Assembly: GCF_031456295.1 (NCBI RefSeq)
Contig: NZ_JAVDUJ010000001.1
Span: 1,302,001-1,366,000, forward strand
Direction of reading: 5' to 3'
Length of the DNA: 64,000 nt
DNA from: Arcanobacterium_A hippocoleae
GTDB taxonomy: Bacteria > Actinomycetota > Actinomycetes > Actinomycetales > Actinomycetaceae
Within the stretch, counting starts at the first letter, position 1, and each line of letters begins with the position of its first letter. Position numbers and translations under genes: made by a program. The notes below the pieces were generated by a model, which did not search any database, was not told the origin of the DNA, and was given only the letters and a program-made list of their open reading frames with translations. This document shows, in pieces, positions 27,899-36,798 of this stretch.

Positions 27899-28348
27899 AT
27901 GAAGATCATCCTGACTCACGAAGTAAAAGGTTTGGGTACCGCAGGTGAAGTAGTGACGGTGAAGGACGGCTATGGCCGGAACTTCCTGATTCCACGCGGC
28001 TATGCAGTGGCATGGACGAAGGGTGCGCAGAAGCAGATCGATCAGATTGCTGAATCGAATCGGAAGCGTGCAACTCACGATCTCGAAGTAGCTCGTGAAG
28101 TGCGTGATGCACTCGAATCCAATGTGCTCGTAATCAAGAAGACCGCTGGCGAAAACGGTCGTCTTTTCGGTGGCGTAAGCACTGCTGATGTGGCTGCAGC
28201 TGCGTCTGAACTGTCGGGTAAGGCGATTGATCGCCGGGCAGTGAACCTCGCATCCACGATCAAATCCGTGGGCGAATATGCAGGTAGTGTGAAACTGCAC
28301 GATGAAATCACCGCACAGGTGAAGATTGCAGTGCAGTCTGCAAAGTAA
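27899..28348 (+). CDS. rplI: 50S ribosomal protein L9
   Basis: 149-residue L9. The N-terminal domain is MKIILTHEVKGLGTAGEVVT with GYGRNFLIPRGYAV, then the long connecting helix and C-terminal domain (GRLFGGVSTADVAAAA). An AAGGAGG site lies 8 bases upstream. It is the last gene of the operon, followed by a strong terminator. Confidence 0.97.
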   Translation: MKIILTHEVKGLGTAGEVVTVKDGYGRNFLIPRGYAVAWTKGAQKQIDQIAESNRKRATHDLEVAREVRDALESNVLVIKKTAGENGRLFGGVSTADVAAAASELSGKAIDRRAVNLASTIKSVGEYAGSVKLHDEITAQVKIAVQSAK

Positions 28349-28388
28349 TGCGGTTTGCACAGTAACTTTGAGTTACGAGAAATAATTT

Positions 28389-28430
28389 AATGTGGTGGAT
28401 GTGAGCTCCAAAGCTCACATCCACCACATT
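28389..28430 (+). terminator. Terminator of the rpsF-rplI operon
   Basis: Perfect 19-bp stem (28389-28407 with 28412-28430) and a 4-base loop, 40 bases after rplI. Confidence 0.9.
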
Positions 28431-28475
28431 TATTTTGTGCCGCGCAAAACTATTAACTTCACTAAAAATATAACT

Positions 28476-28522
28476 AAAAAGAGCCTGGTTAGACGCAGGA
28501 TCTGCGGAACCAGGCTCTTTTT
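28476..28522 (-). terminator. Terminator of the MFS gene
   Basis: Perfect 15-bp stem (28476-28490 with 28508-28522) ending in a five-base A/T run on each side, eight bases beyond the MFS stop codon on the minus strand. It could work in both directions between the convergent genes. Confidence 0.85.
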
Positions 28523-28530
28523 GGGAGACT

Positions 28531-30225
28531 TCAGCTCTTGCGTTGCTCGACTATTTCCTCAAGCAAACGCCGATCAAGTGACTGCAAATCACGAATCAAA
28601 AGCTGTTTCTCGACATATTCGAGATCTGAGAAATCACGATGAGCAAGGCGCTCAAGCAGTGCCCGCTTTTGTGCATCAAGCGGAAGCTGTGGTTTCGGAG
28701 CTGCAGACTCTTCCACACGACCCAGATCCTTCGATCCACCACCCTTTGGAATCGTCATCACGATTGAAACGATCGTCAGTAGCAGGAATACTAGCGAAAC
28801 GCCGAGTGCCACCATTGCAGCAAGACGAATCGAAGCATTATCGGTACGACCCTGCAGCGTGATGATATCTGGTACTACAGAACCCTGCAGACCATAGTAA
28901 ACCGCGAGTGAAATTGCAGTACCAATTGCGCCGCCGAGTGATGAAGCCATCTTGTAGATCCCTGAGCCGGCACCAGCTTGCTCTGCAGGAAGTGCAGAGA
29001 GGGCAGCGTCAGTAGACGGGGTTGCGTAGAATGCAAGACCCAGACCGAACAGACAGTATGCAATAATCGCTAAAATAACGTATGCACCGATCAGGAGGTG
29101 CGTTGCCATCAGCATCAAACAAGAAACGATCGTGATCAGCGCACCCCAAATCATTGGTTTGCGTGGACCAAATTTTTGCAGCAGCTTTTCACCAACACGA
29201 ATGAAAGAAATGATGAAAATACCGTAACCAATTGAGAGCAAACCAGCATCGAATGCGGTATATGCGCTGCCGTCAGGCTTATGCCCTGCCATCTGAATTA
29301 CTTGCTGCGAAATGATCAACATTCCGATTGTGCCATTGACCAGGAAGTTTGAGATTGTGGCACCGGTAAAGGTGGTGTTCTTGAAGAGGGTAAAGTTCAC
29401 GAATGGCGTACTTTGCTTCTTCTCCCAAAGATAGAAGACCGTATAGCAAACGATCGAGAAGATCGCGAGCCCGATTGTGTTGAGCGAAGCCCAACCCATC
29501 TTTGAACCATAAAGCAGCACAATCATCAAAGCGAGCGTAGCGGAAATAAAAGTCGCCAACCCAATGTAATCAAAGCCCTTCTTGGCAGTATTTTCGACCT
29601 TATCTTCAGGCGTGCCAAGAATCATCAAGAAAGAAATCACGGAGATTGCAATCGAGGCAATGAAAATCCCGCGCCAGCCAACATAATTCACTACGGTACC
29701 GCCAAAGATCGCGGCTAAGCCGGAACCACCCCAGGAACCAATCGACCACATCGACACAGCGCGCTGACGAGCGGCACCGTCCCAATAAGACTTCACCAGA
29801 GCCATTGAAGCAGGCATGATGCAAGCTGCTGCAAAGCCCTGGACCACACGACCAATGATCAGCAATGGAAGTGCGAGTGCGCCAGCTGCGAAAACAAGCA
29901 ATGCGGATCCGAGAATATTGAGTGCTACGCCAACGAGTGTAACTTTTACGCGCCCGACCTTATCGGCAGTACCACCCGCAAGCACGATAAACAGACCGGA
30001 GAAAAGGCCTGTGATCGAAACTGCAAGATTCATAGACGAAGCGTCAAGATATTCATGATTGGCGTTGATATCCGCCATGATTTCGGGAGCGACAGTGCCT
30101 GCCGTCCCCGCAAAAAGCCAGAAAGTGACGACGGCAAGAACGATCCCCCAAAGAAGTTTCTCAGTGCCTTGGTACTTTTCTGGAGCTTTCCCTTTTTGCG
30201 CCTTTCGCGCAGTTTTTGCATTCAA
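28531..30225 (-). CDS. MFS transporter, DHA2-type multidrug efflux
   Basis: 564-residue proton-driven transporter with about 14 hydrophobic helices. MFS motifs are visible: GGTADKVGRVKVTLVG after helix 2 (motif A), RVVQGFAAACIMPASMALVK (antiporter motif C region) and FGLGLAFYATPSTDAALSALP. The C-terminal 60 residues are cytoplasmic and Gln/Glu/Arg-rich. The start is TTG 30225 with AGGGGGA five bases upstream; the ATG four bases on is out of frame. Substrates are unknown. It is a single-gene unit bounded by terminators. Confidence 0.88.
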   Translation of the reverse strand: MNAKTARKAQKGKAPEKYQGTEKLLWGIVLAVVTFWLFAGTAGTVAPEIMADINANHEYLDASSMNLAVSITGLFSGLFIVLAGGTADKVGRVKVTLVGVALNILGSALLVFAAGALALPLLIIGRVVQGFAAACIMPASMALVKSYWDGAARQRAVSMWSIGSWGGSGLAAIFGGTVVNYVGWRGIFIASIAISVISFLMILGTPEDKVENTAKKGFDYIGLATFISATLALMIVLLYGSKMGWASLNTIGLAIFSIVCYTVFYLWEKKQSTPFVNFTLFKNTTFTGATISNFLVNGTIGMLIISQQVIQMAGHKPDGSAYTAFDAGLLSIGYGIFIISFIRVGEKLLQKFGPRKPMIWGALITIVSCLMLMATHLLIGAYVILAIIAYCLFGLGLAFYATPSTDAALSALPAEQAGAGSGIYKMASSLGGAIGTAISLAVYYGLQGSVVPDIITLQGRTDNASIRLAAMVALGVSLVFLLLTIVSIVMTIPKGGGSKDLGRVEESAAPKPQLPLDAQKRALLERLAHRDFSDLEYVEKQLLIRDLQSLDRRLLEEIVEQRKS

Positions 30226-30275
30226 GGTAATCCCCCTACAGTGTGTATGAATTTTTCAGTATAGATCCAATGAGG

Positions 30276-30314
30276 GCTTTCGCAAACCGGATCAGTAAAG
30301 CGGTTTGCGAAAGC
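30276..30314 (-). terminator. Hairpin between the M20 peptidase and MFS genes
   Basis: Perfect 14-bp stem (30276-30289 with 30301-30314), 13 bases past the M20 stop on the minus strand. The U-run is weak, so it may be a terminator or mRNA-stabilising hairpin. Confidence 0.6.
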
Positions 30315-30327
30315 GTTTTAGCTGAAT

Positions 30328-31536
30328 TTATTTGCCAAGGAAAAGCATCGCTGCGGCGGTTGCAGCCTTCGTGCCGGTCGCGAGGGACGGCTGCAATGCT
30401 GGACCAAAGCCAGGATTGTGATTCGGGAACTTCTCCTGCTCAGCAGTGAATCCGCCGAATCCCCAATAGATGTATGGGCAACCAAAAGCATCTGGAATCG
30501 TGGAGAAATCTTCAGAAGCAGTTTGCGCCTTTAGCGCCACCACATTTTCTTCACCCATGACGGCACGCAAGTGTGCAGTGAGTTTTTGATTCAGTTCTGG
30601 ATCGTTATAAGTGAGCGGGAATTCGTCATAAACGTCGATTTCTGGTTCCTGCGGCGATCCAGAAGCGGCACATTCAGCAGTGACAATCCGCTTGATCGCA
30701 GAAATTAGCTGTTCACGTACCTCTGCGGAATATGCACGCACATTCAATAGCAATTCAGCTTCCCCTGGAATCACATTTGCAGCAGCACCAGCGGAAATTT
30801 TTCCGACGCTCACCACACCGAAATCGAATGGGCTCACTTCGCGTGCCACGATCGTCTGCAGCCGGGTCACGATCGCAGCTGCTAAGGTGACGGCATCAAT
30901 TCCAAGATGCGGCATAGAACCGTGTGTGCCCTTGCCGAAAACCTTCACCCGCAAGCTTGCTGCCGTGGAGAGGAATGGACCGTCAGTAGTACCTACTTTC
31001 CCGGATTCAGGAGTGGTGAGAACATGTTGCGAGAAACAGTAATCGGGAGTAGGAATTTTTTCCGTCAGCCCGTCAGCCACCATTGATTTCGCACCTTGCG
31101 CAGTCTCTTCACCTGGTTGGAAGAGCGCAATATAGGTGCCAGCCCATTCATCGCGATGCTCTGCGAGTGCGCGCGCGGTGCCAAGAGCTGCGGTAATATG
31201 CATATCATGCCCGCATGCATGCATTGCAGGTACGAGTTCGCCAGCTGCGTTCGGTGCTTTTGCAGTGGAAGCATATGGCAGACCAGTAGTTTCTTTCACG
31301 GCAAGGGCATCAATATCGGCACGGAAGAGCACCTTTGGCCCGGTACCATTTTCTAATACACCAACGACGCCGCCGCCAATTTGGTGCGTAGTATAGCCAA
31401 GAGAATCGAGAATCTCGGTAATCTTAGCTGCGGTTTCCACCTCAAGCATCGAAAGTTCTGGATGCTGATGGAAATGGACGTAGAGATCTTCCTGCCAGGA
31501 AGTATACTTTTCTAAGGCTTCATATATTGTGCTCAT
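30328..31536 (-). CDS. M20 family amidohydrolase (peptidase M20D)
   Basis: 402-residue metal-dependent amidohydrolase of the hippurate hydrolase/N-acyl-amino-acid deacylase type. Metal ligands are in HACGHDMHITAALGTARAL and the catalytic/metal Glu pair in FQPGEETAQGAKSMV; a later ligand is His in the SQHVLTTP segment. The dimerisation domain carries KGTHGSMPHLGIDAV. Family members cleave N-acyl bonds of amino acids; this substrate cannot be told. Cytoplasmic, no signal peptide. It is probably transcribed alone. Confidence 0.9.
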   Translation of the reverse strand: MSTIYEALEKYTSWQEDLYVHFHQHPELSMLEVETAAKITEILDSLGYTTHQIGGGVVGVLENGTGPKVLFRADIDALAVKETTGLPYASTAKAPNAAGELVPAMHACGHDMHITAALGTARALAEHRDEWAGTYIALFQPGEETAQGAKSMVADGLTEKIPTPDYCFSQHVLTTPESGKVGTTDGPFLSTAASLRVKVFGKGTHGSMPHLGIDAVTLAAAIVTRLQTIVAREVSPFDFGVVSVGKISAGAAANVIPGEAELLLNVRAYSAEVREQLISAIKRIVTAECAASGSPQEPEIDVYDEFPLTYNDPELNQKLTAHLRAVMGEENVVALKAQTASEDFSTIPDAFGCPYIYWGFGGFTAEQEKFPNHNPGFGPALQPSLATGTKAATAAAMLFLGK

Positions 31537-31724
31537 ACTTAACTATATGCATTAATTAGCCTTTAGGTCTAGATGGCTTTCCACGCGTGAGATGGTTTTT
31601 GCAAGTATCTGAGATATACGTGAGTATCTAGATGTTCAGCTGCGTAAATACAATGAGGAAGGAGCGTATGGAGATCTGCGAGGATTTACCGATTCGGGAT
31701 TCATCGTGAAGCTAAATTTTCGGA

Positions 31725-33146
31725 TCAAGAAAGATGCATCCAAGCTTCATCTTTGATCCGTCGATACATCGTAGCTGCACGTACACCCATGAAAATCAAC
31801 GCATAAGCAGCCCAAAGCAAAAGCATTCCGAGGGTCATTCCGTCTGGAAGCATGGCGTGAGTAGGTGTAGCGAAATGTAGCGCTAGTCGCGGACCAAATT
31901 GGATCAAGGCGGCGGCAAAAGGGAGAAAACTAAAAAGTGCGATAAGCATATATTTGGCTAGTTTTTTCGTATCACCAGCGCCGATCAATACCCCGTCAAG
32001 TAAATAGGTAAGCGCACTGATCGGCAGCGAAAGCGCAATCAGCCAAAGTGCAGCTCTGCTCATTAATTGCACTTTTGCATCGAATGACATCAGTTGTGGA
32101 ATAAATAAGGCGAAGCAGGCAAAGCTAAATCCAAGTAGGATGCCTGCACGCCAGCTCCAGCTAATACAACGCTGCAGGATCGTTTTTACGCTTTGCTTAT
32201 CGCCGTTTCCCAAACTTTGCCCAATCATGATTTGCGCGGCGATTGCGAGTGAATCAAGACCATAAGCTGCAAAATTCCACATCGTAAATACGATTTGGTT
32301 GGCGGCCAGCGCGAGAGTTCCCAGTGCGGTAGCTGCGGCGATTTGTGCCAAAAGCGCGGTGCGTAATGAAATCGTGCGCACCAGTAACGGGAACGAAGCC
32401 CGCAGGGAGCTGAACACGCCAGAGCCTGAAAAACCTAGATTTGCCTGTACTTTTTTGGCGATACGCGCAAAGCGCCAGGTCAGAAATGCGCCCATCAGAT
32501 TTTGCGCAATGGCCGTGCCGATCCCAGCGCCGGTAACCCCGAATCCCCAGATGTAGATAAATGCGATATTTAATGGAATGTTTAAGCAGGCTCCGAAAGT
32601 TGAGGCAATCAACGGCGTGCGGGCATCTGTAAAACCCCGCAGTGCTCCGGTAGTTGCAAGCACAAGCAGCATCCCGGGTAAACCAGCTGCGGAGGCTTGC
32701 AGATACCCGACGGCATGTGGCAATACCTGCGGCTGCGGGCCAAAGAGCTGCAAAATTGGGGTAGCGAAGAGGAAAATGAAAATCCAGAGTAATCCGCCGA
32801 GTGCGGCTGCGAGCCAGATTCCGTCGATTCCTAAGCGTGCAGCCTGCTGCTTCTTACCTGCTCCGAAAGCGCGGGCGGTAGCTGCGGTAGTGGCGTAGGT
32901 GAGAAAAATACAGAGTCCAACAATCGTGGTGAGGACGGCTGAGGCAAGGGAGAGCCCGGCAAGTTCGGTGGTGCCAAGACGCCCGATCATCGTTGAATCT
33001 ACTGCGACCAGGAGGGGTTCAACAAGCAATGTGCCTAATGACGTTAAAGCGAGGTGAATGATTTTCCGATCCACTGCGTGTAGATCGTTTGGTGCAGCAG
33101 CCGGCAAGGTGGGATGAAGACGGGAAATTTCGTGTTTTTGATGCAT
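31725..33146 (-). CDS. MATE family efflux transporter (DinF-like)
   Basis: 473-residue membrane protein with 12 predicted helices in two similar halves. The first half has the MATE signature VDSTMIGRLGTTELAGLSLA, and GALRGFTDARTPLIAS lies near residue 170, as in DinF-type proteins. MATE proteins export drugs or metabolites using sodium or proton gradients. It belongs to the same MOP superfamily as MurJ but the N-terminal motif is MATE, not MurJ. The start at ATG 33146 leaves a 25-residue hydrophilic lead. Confidence 0.9.
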   Translation of the reverse strand: MHQKHEISRLHPTLPAAAPNDLHAVDRKIIHLALTSLGTLLVEPLLVAVDSTMIGRLGTTELAGLSLASAVLTTIVGLCIFLTYATTAATARAFGAGKKQQAARLGIDGIWLAAALGGLLWIFIFLFATPILQLFGPQPQVLPHAVGYLQASAAGLPGMLLVLATTGALRGFTDARTPLIASTFGACLNIPLNIAFIYIWGFGVTGAGIGTAIAQNLMGAFLTWRFARIAKKVQANLGFSGSGVFSSLRASFPLLVRTISLRTALLAQIAAATALGTLALAANQIVFTMWNFAAYGLDSLAIAAQIMIGQSLGNGDKQSVKTILQRCISWSWRAGILLGFSFACFALFIPQLMSFDAKVQLMSRAALWLIALSLPISALTYLLDGVLIGAGDTKKLAKYMLIALFSFLPFAAALIQFGPRLALHFATPTHAMLPDGMTLGMLLLWAAYALIFMGVRAATMYRRIKDEAWMHLS

Positions 33147-33252
33147 GAGAAAGTGGGGAATATTAGTGACGATATTTCAGCTGAGCAAGATCGGATCGGC
33201 GGGCAGGGAGGTGCGGATGTGTTGTAGATCGGCGTGTTGCAAACTGGAAGAA

Positions 33253-33837
33253 TCAGAACATTATCAGGAACAGTACGAAAATAACGGCAATCACTACACC
33301 GATATTTGCGCTGATAGTACTCTTTATCGCGGAAGTGAGTTCTTCGCCTTGAAGACGGTCTAGATTTTTCAGGAGTTCACTGAAAGATTCATATGTTTTT
33401 TCATTCTTTGCTGCCAGTTGTTGCGGCAGGGAAGAATCGGCTGGCACTGGTGCTTGAGCTGGAGGCGGAGTAGCGGGAGTAGTTTGTGAATTTCCGGTAG
33501 CTGTTGTGTTGTTTTTATTGGCTTCACGTGCAGCTTCAGCGATATCTTGCTTTAACGATTCGGCAAGTTGTGTCAGAAACGGTTGTTTCTGCGGTGCGGA
33601 TACAAGCCGTGATGGGCGTTGTTGCTTTGCTTGTTTTACTCGTGCAGTGCGCGCATTATTGCTTGTGTGGGCTGCTTTAGCTGGTTTTTGTTGTGAGACT
33701 GCTCCGGCAAGGAAATCGTCAGCGGCCTCTGTGCGCATTTTCCATGCACTTGCTGGTTTTGATTTGAGTGGATTATGCTTTGATCCACCCATCCAGGCTG
33801 ATCCGGAAGTGTTACTGGATTCAAAAGCGTGCGCCAT
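33253..33837 (-). CDS. Unknown tail-anchored membrane protein
   Basis: 194-residue protein I do not recognise. The ATG at 33837 (MAHAFESSNTSGSAWMGG) has AAGGA upstream. Residues 1-90 are basic and rich in Ser, Gln, Ala and Lys; a Thr/Pro/Ala-rich linker lies near 105-130. A helical segment follows (ESFSELLKNLDRLQGEELTS) and the last 20 residues form a single hydrophobic helix (NIGVVIAVIFVLFLIMF) reaching the C-terminus, so it should sit in the membrane by a tail anchor with the bulk in the cytoplasm. It lies between the MATE gene and the DnaA-box cluster upstream of dnaB. Confidence 0.7.
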   Translation of the reverse strand: MAHAFESSNTSGSAWMGGSKHNPLKSKPASAWKMRTEAADDFLAGAVSQQKPAKAAHTSNNARTARVKQAKQQRPSRLVSAPQKQPFLTQLAESLKQDIAEAAREANKNNTTATGNSQTTPATPPPAQAPVPADSSLPQQLAAKNEKTYESFSELLKNLDRLQGEELTSAIKSTISANIGVVIAVIFVLFLIMF

Positions 33838-34014
33838 GATTTTTCCTTTATCTCGCATAGATCAAGTGTGGTTTGATGAATAGTTAGTTTCAGTCTATCG
33901 GTTTAGGGCGAAGCAGCGTGCGGCTTGTTGGTAAATACATGTCAAATTCGGGCGTGTTTCAACTTTAACTTTTTCTAAATCCAGAGTGAAATTCAGGATC
34001 TTCACCACTTATAT

Positions 34015-34234
34015 GTATCCACAGCTGTGGAAATTACGTGTGGCTAAAATTCGCGATTCTTCGCAGATTATCCACTTTTGTGGATAAAAATCGTGTGGGT
34101 AAGTGCGTTGAAAGTGCCTTCAGTATGGTTTTATCCACGAATATCTGAAAACCAATCCACATATTTTCTTAAAGTGTCCACAGTTATCCACATGGCGTTT
34201 TGAGCGTGTGGTTTGCATTTTTCATTTATCCATG
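34015..34234. promoter_or_regulatory. DnaA-box cluster upstream of dnaB
   Basis: The gap 33838-34448 contains no gene but a dense set of TTATCCACA-type boxes. Perfect copies: 34079-34087 (minus orientation) and 34184-34192 (plus). One mismatch: 34015-34023, 34068-34076, 34131-34139. Two mismatches: 34026-34034, 34153-34161, 34174-34182, 34226-34234. Two pairs form inverted repeats: TCCACAGCTGTGGA around 34025, and TTATCCACTTTTGTGGATAA at 34068-34087. It is denser than the boxes flanking dnaA. The role is probably DnaA titration or control of dnaB. Confidence 0.8.
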
Positions 34235-34448
34235 ATTCACCTATTTTGCACCGATTTCCATAGTTCGATTTAGTGCAGTAGCGAGAAAGCTGGAAAGCAG
34301 GTGCAGCGAGATGGAGCATGACGTATTTTTAATGCAGTACCTCGCTTGGTGCAAATTGCGTCTGCATTATTGCTGCCGTGAGAAAATTGCGCATAATTAA
34401 ACAAGGACTGACGGCGATGGCGAATAGCGATCCAGAAGGAGTAGTTAA

Positions 34449-35858
34449 ATGGTGCAGGAACGGCAACGAGATGAATTTGCAAAACGTGCAGCAACGAGCG
34501 GTGGGATGCAGCAGGACTTCACGCGTGTACCCCCGCAAAATCTCGAAGCCGAAATGAGTGTCCTCGGGGCGATGCTGATCAATAAAGACGCGATCTCGGA
34601 AGTTGTGCCAGTACTCCGGGCAACGGATTTCTACCGTCCGCAGCATGCTACGATCTTCGATGCAATCATCAAAATTTTTGGTGAAGGCGGTGTGGCAGAT
34701 GCAATCACAATATCTGCGGCATTGAAGAAAGACGGCGAACTGGAGCGTTGCGGTGGGCAAGACTATCTCTATCGTTTAGTGAGTATGGTGCCGACGGCTG
34801 CAAACGTAGTGCATTATGCAAAAATTGTGCAAGATACGGCGAAATTGCGTGCTTTGATCAACGCCGGTACAAAAATCGTGCAGTTGGCACAAGGTGGTGA
34901 CGGATTGGATGTGGATGCTGTGATTGATTTAGCGCAGCAGGAAATGTTTGCCGTTGCCGAGCAGCATATCGTGAATGATTACGCAGATTTCGAGCACATC
35001 ATTCCAGATGTGATTAAAGAAATCGAAATAAATAATGCACGTGATGGTGAAATGGCGGGGTTGCCTACGGGATTTTATGATCTTGACGCAAGTCTGAACG
35101 GACTGCGTGCGGGGCAAATGATTATTGTGGCTGCGCGCCCAGGTTATGGAAAATCTACACTGGCAATGGATATTTGCCGAAATGTGGCAATCAAAGAGCG
35201 GAAAGCTGTCGCCTTCTTTTCCCTGGAAATGAGCCGGACAGAATTGGTGATGCGCGCACTTGCAGCAGAGTCGGGAGTATTTCTCAATAAGTTGATTCGT
35301 GGAGATTTAGAACAACGTGACTGGAATACGATCGCTTCCACCCTTGAACGAATTGGGCAGTCCCCGTTTTATGTGGACGATTCCCCGAATTTAACGATGA
35401 CGGAGATCCGCGCAAAAGCACGGCGATTGCGGCAGCAAAATCAAATTGAATTGATTGTGATCGACTATTTACAGCTGCTGACTTCAGGTGGTCGGACGCC
35501 TGAATCGCGGCAGCAGGAAGTTTCGGAGTTTTCACGTTCGATTAAGTTGCTTGCGAAAGAGTTAGGAATTCCGATTATTGCTGTGGCGCAGTTGAATCGT
35601 AATCCGGAAGCGCGTAATGATAAGCGTCCGCAGGTGGCTGATTTGCGTGAGTCTGGTTCGCTTGAGCAGGATGCTGACGTGATTTTATTGATTCACAATA
35701 AGGAAAGTGAAGATCAGATGGATCAGCCGCCGTCAGAGATTATTGTTGGGAAGAATCGTTCTGGTCCAACTGGTTCGGTGGAGTTGATGTTTCAGCGTAA
35801 CCGTACACGTTTTGCGAATCTTGCAGCGAATGATAATTTCACAAACCAGGATTATTAA
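34449..35858 (+). CDS. dnaB: Replicative DNA helicase DnaB
   Basis: Hexameric 5'-3' helicase of the replisome, 469 residues. The N-terminal domain begins FTRVPPQNLEAEMSVLGAML and runs to about residue 170. After the linker helix, the RecA-type motor has Walker A RPGYGKST at 231-238, then AFFSLEMSRTELVMR, Walker B IDYLQLL and AVAQLNRNPEAR. No intein is present. AGAAGGAG lies seven bases upstream of the ATG. The DnaA-box cluster lies 215-430 bases before the start, so initiator-dependent control is plausible. No helicase-loader gene is adjacent; dciA near recF fits that role. Confidence 0.96.
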   Translation: MVQERQRDEFAKRAATSGGMQQDFTRVPPQNLEAEMSVLGAMLINKDAISEVVPVLRATDFYRPQHATIFDAIIKIFGEGGVADAITISAALKKDGELERCGGQDYLYRLVSMVPTAANVVHYAKIVQDTAKLRALINAGTKIVQLAQGGDGLDVDAVIDLAQQEMFAVAEQHIVNDYADFEHIIPDVIKEIEINNARDGEMAGLPTGFYDLDASLNGLRAGQMIIVAARPGYGKSTLAMDICRNVAIKERKAVAFFSLEMSRTELVMRALAAESGVFLNKLIRGDLEQRDWNTIASTLERIGQSPFYVDDSPNLTMTEIRAKARRLRQQNQIELIVIDYLQLLTSGGRTPESRQQEVSEFSRSIKLLAKELGIPIIAVAQLNRNPEARNDKRPQVADLRESGSLEQDADVILLIHNKESEDQMDQPPSEIIVGKNRSGPTGSVELMFQRNRTRFANLAANDNFTNQDY

Positions 35859-35950
35859 AACTGCATAGACTTCTTGTGAAATTCTGCGCGATGCGCACAG
35901 AAAGTAACAAATACGCGGCTGAGTTAGCTTTGTGATTTGTTTTTCGTCAT

Positions 35951-36673
35951 TTAAGGCGCGATGCTTCCTGCAATTTCTTTGCGTAGGCGTTGGAAGTACC
36001 GGCGTTGATAATCAATATTTTCCTGCCAGCGCTGCCGCAAACTTGCAGTATCTCGCAATTTTTCGCTCTCGATAGCAAGCTTTTCTAAATATTGGTCAAT
36101 CCATTGAATTTGCGCAGCAGAATCTAATTCCAAAAACTTAAAGTAATGCAAGGTATCGAAAATACGGTAAGTAGAGAAACGGTCAATATCGTCGCATTGC
36201 CCAATTAGCCGTGCAAGGAATGAGGGTGCATGATCAAAGACGAAATATTTTTCTCCCTTACGATTCGTGAAAGTGCCCCCATTTTCCCCAGGATTCCAAA
36301 TCCCGTCCACATGCATTGCAATCCCCTGTGCAAGCTCTTGGCAAACTGATTGTGCTAACCCTGCATCACGCAATAAACGGTAGGCGCGTAAAGCTCCGGC
36401 ACGCCCATGATCTACCGGCACGAGAGCATCCCATTTTCCAATATCATGCAGCAAACATCCGATCTCTAGCGAATCAGGATCAATCGGCTGGTGTGGAGTT
36501 GAATCGGCAAGAGCCACCTGCCGCCCAATCTGTGCTACCCGCAAGCAATGCTCAAACCGATATTTGCGCGCAGCTGCAGATTTTTCAGTGATCGAAAATA
36601 AATATTCCCGCAATGATTGCACTAAAAATGCACGTAACTGCGCGAAATCAGGAAAACGCCCGAAACTGTCCAT
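35951..36673 (-). CDS. HD-domain phosphohydrolase
   Basis: 240-residue HD-superfamily protein. The metal ligands are visible in order: His in RFEHCLRVAQ (residue 42), HD in LLHDIGKWD (76-77), VDHGRAGALRAYRLL with His, HVDGIW, and Asp in GQCDDIDRFS. The arrangement recalls hydrolases for nucleotides such as YqeK, but the substrate cannot be named. The last third is helical and charged. It is convergent with dnaB. Confidence 0.75.
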   Translation of the reverse strand: MDSFGRFPDFAQLRAFLVQSLREYLFSITEKSAAARKYRFEHCLRVAQIGRQVALADSTPHQPIDPDSLEIGCLLHDIGKWDALVPVDHGRAGALRAYRLLRDAGLAQSVCQELAQGIAMHVDGIWNPGENGGTFTNRKGEKYFVFDHAPSFLARLIGQCDDIDRFSTYRIFDTLHYFKFLELDSAAQIQWIDQYLEKLAIESEKLRDTASLRQRWQENIDYQRRYFQRLRKEIAGSIAP

Positions 36674-36733
36674 AACTTTCCTTGCGCTTGATCTTTGCTA
36701 ATAATTCATCAGAAAAAGAAATAAAAATAAATC

Positions 36734-36765
36734 TGGGGATTACCATTATTCAACAGTAATCCCCA
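36734..36765 (-). terminator. Terminator downstream of the PdxK/ThiD-family kinase gene
   Basis: Perfect 10-bp stem (36734-36743 with 36756-36765) followed on the minus strand by a U-rich tail, 33 bases after the gene. Confidence 0.8.
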
Positions 36766-36798
36766 CGATCTAGAAATAGTGAAAGCGGCTGCAGCAGA

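Noticed and set aside
31668..31709. 13-codon ORF with a strong ribosome site on the plus strand
   Set aside because: Too short, and it leads into antisense of the MATE gene; no downstream gene for a leader peptide.
31725..33146. Replacement MurJ flippase
   Set aside because: It shares the fold superfamily, but the motifs are those of MATE/DinF and the gene is unlinked to the pseudokinase.
33838..34448. Alternative chromosomal origin in place of dnaA region
   Set aside because: Gene orientation, parS location and dnaA/dnaN context all point to 5.4-7.9 kb; the cluster is better kept as regulatory or titration DNA until skew or marker data exist.
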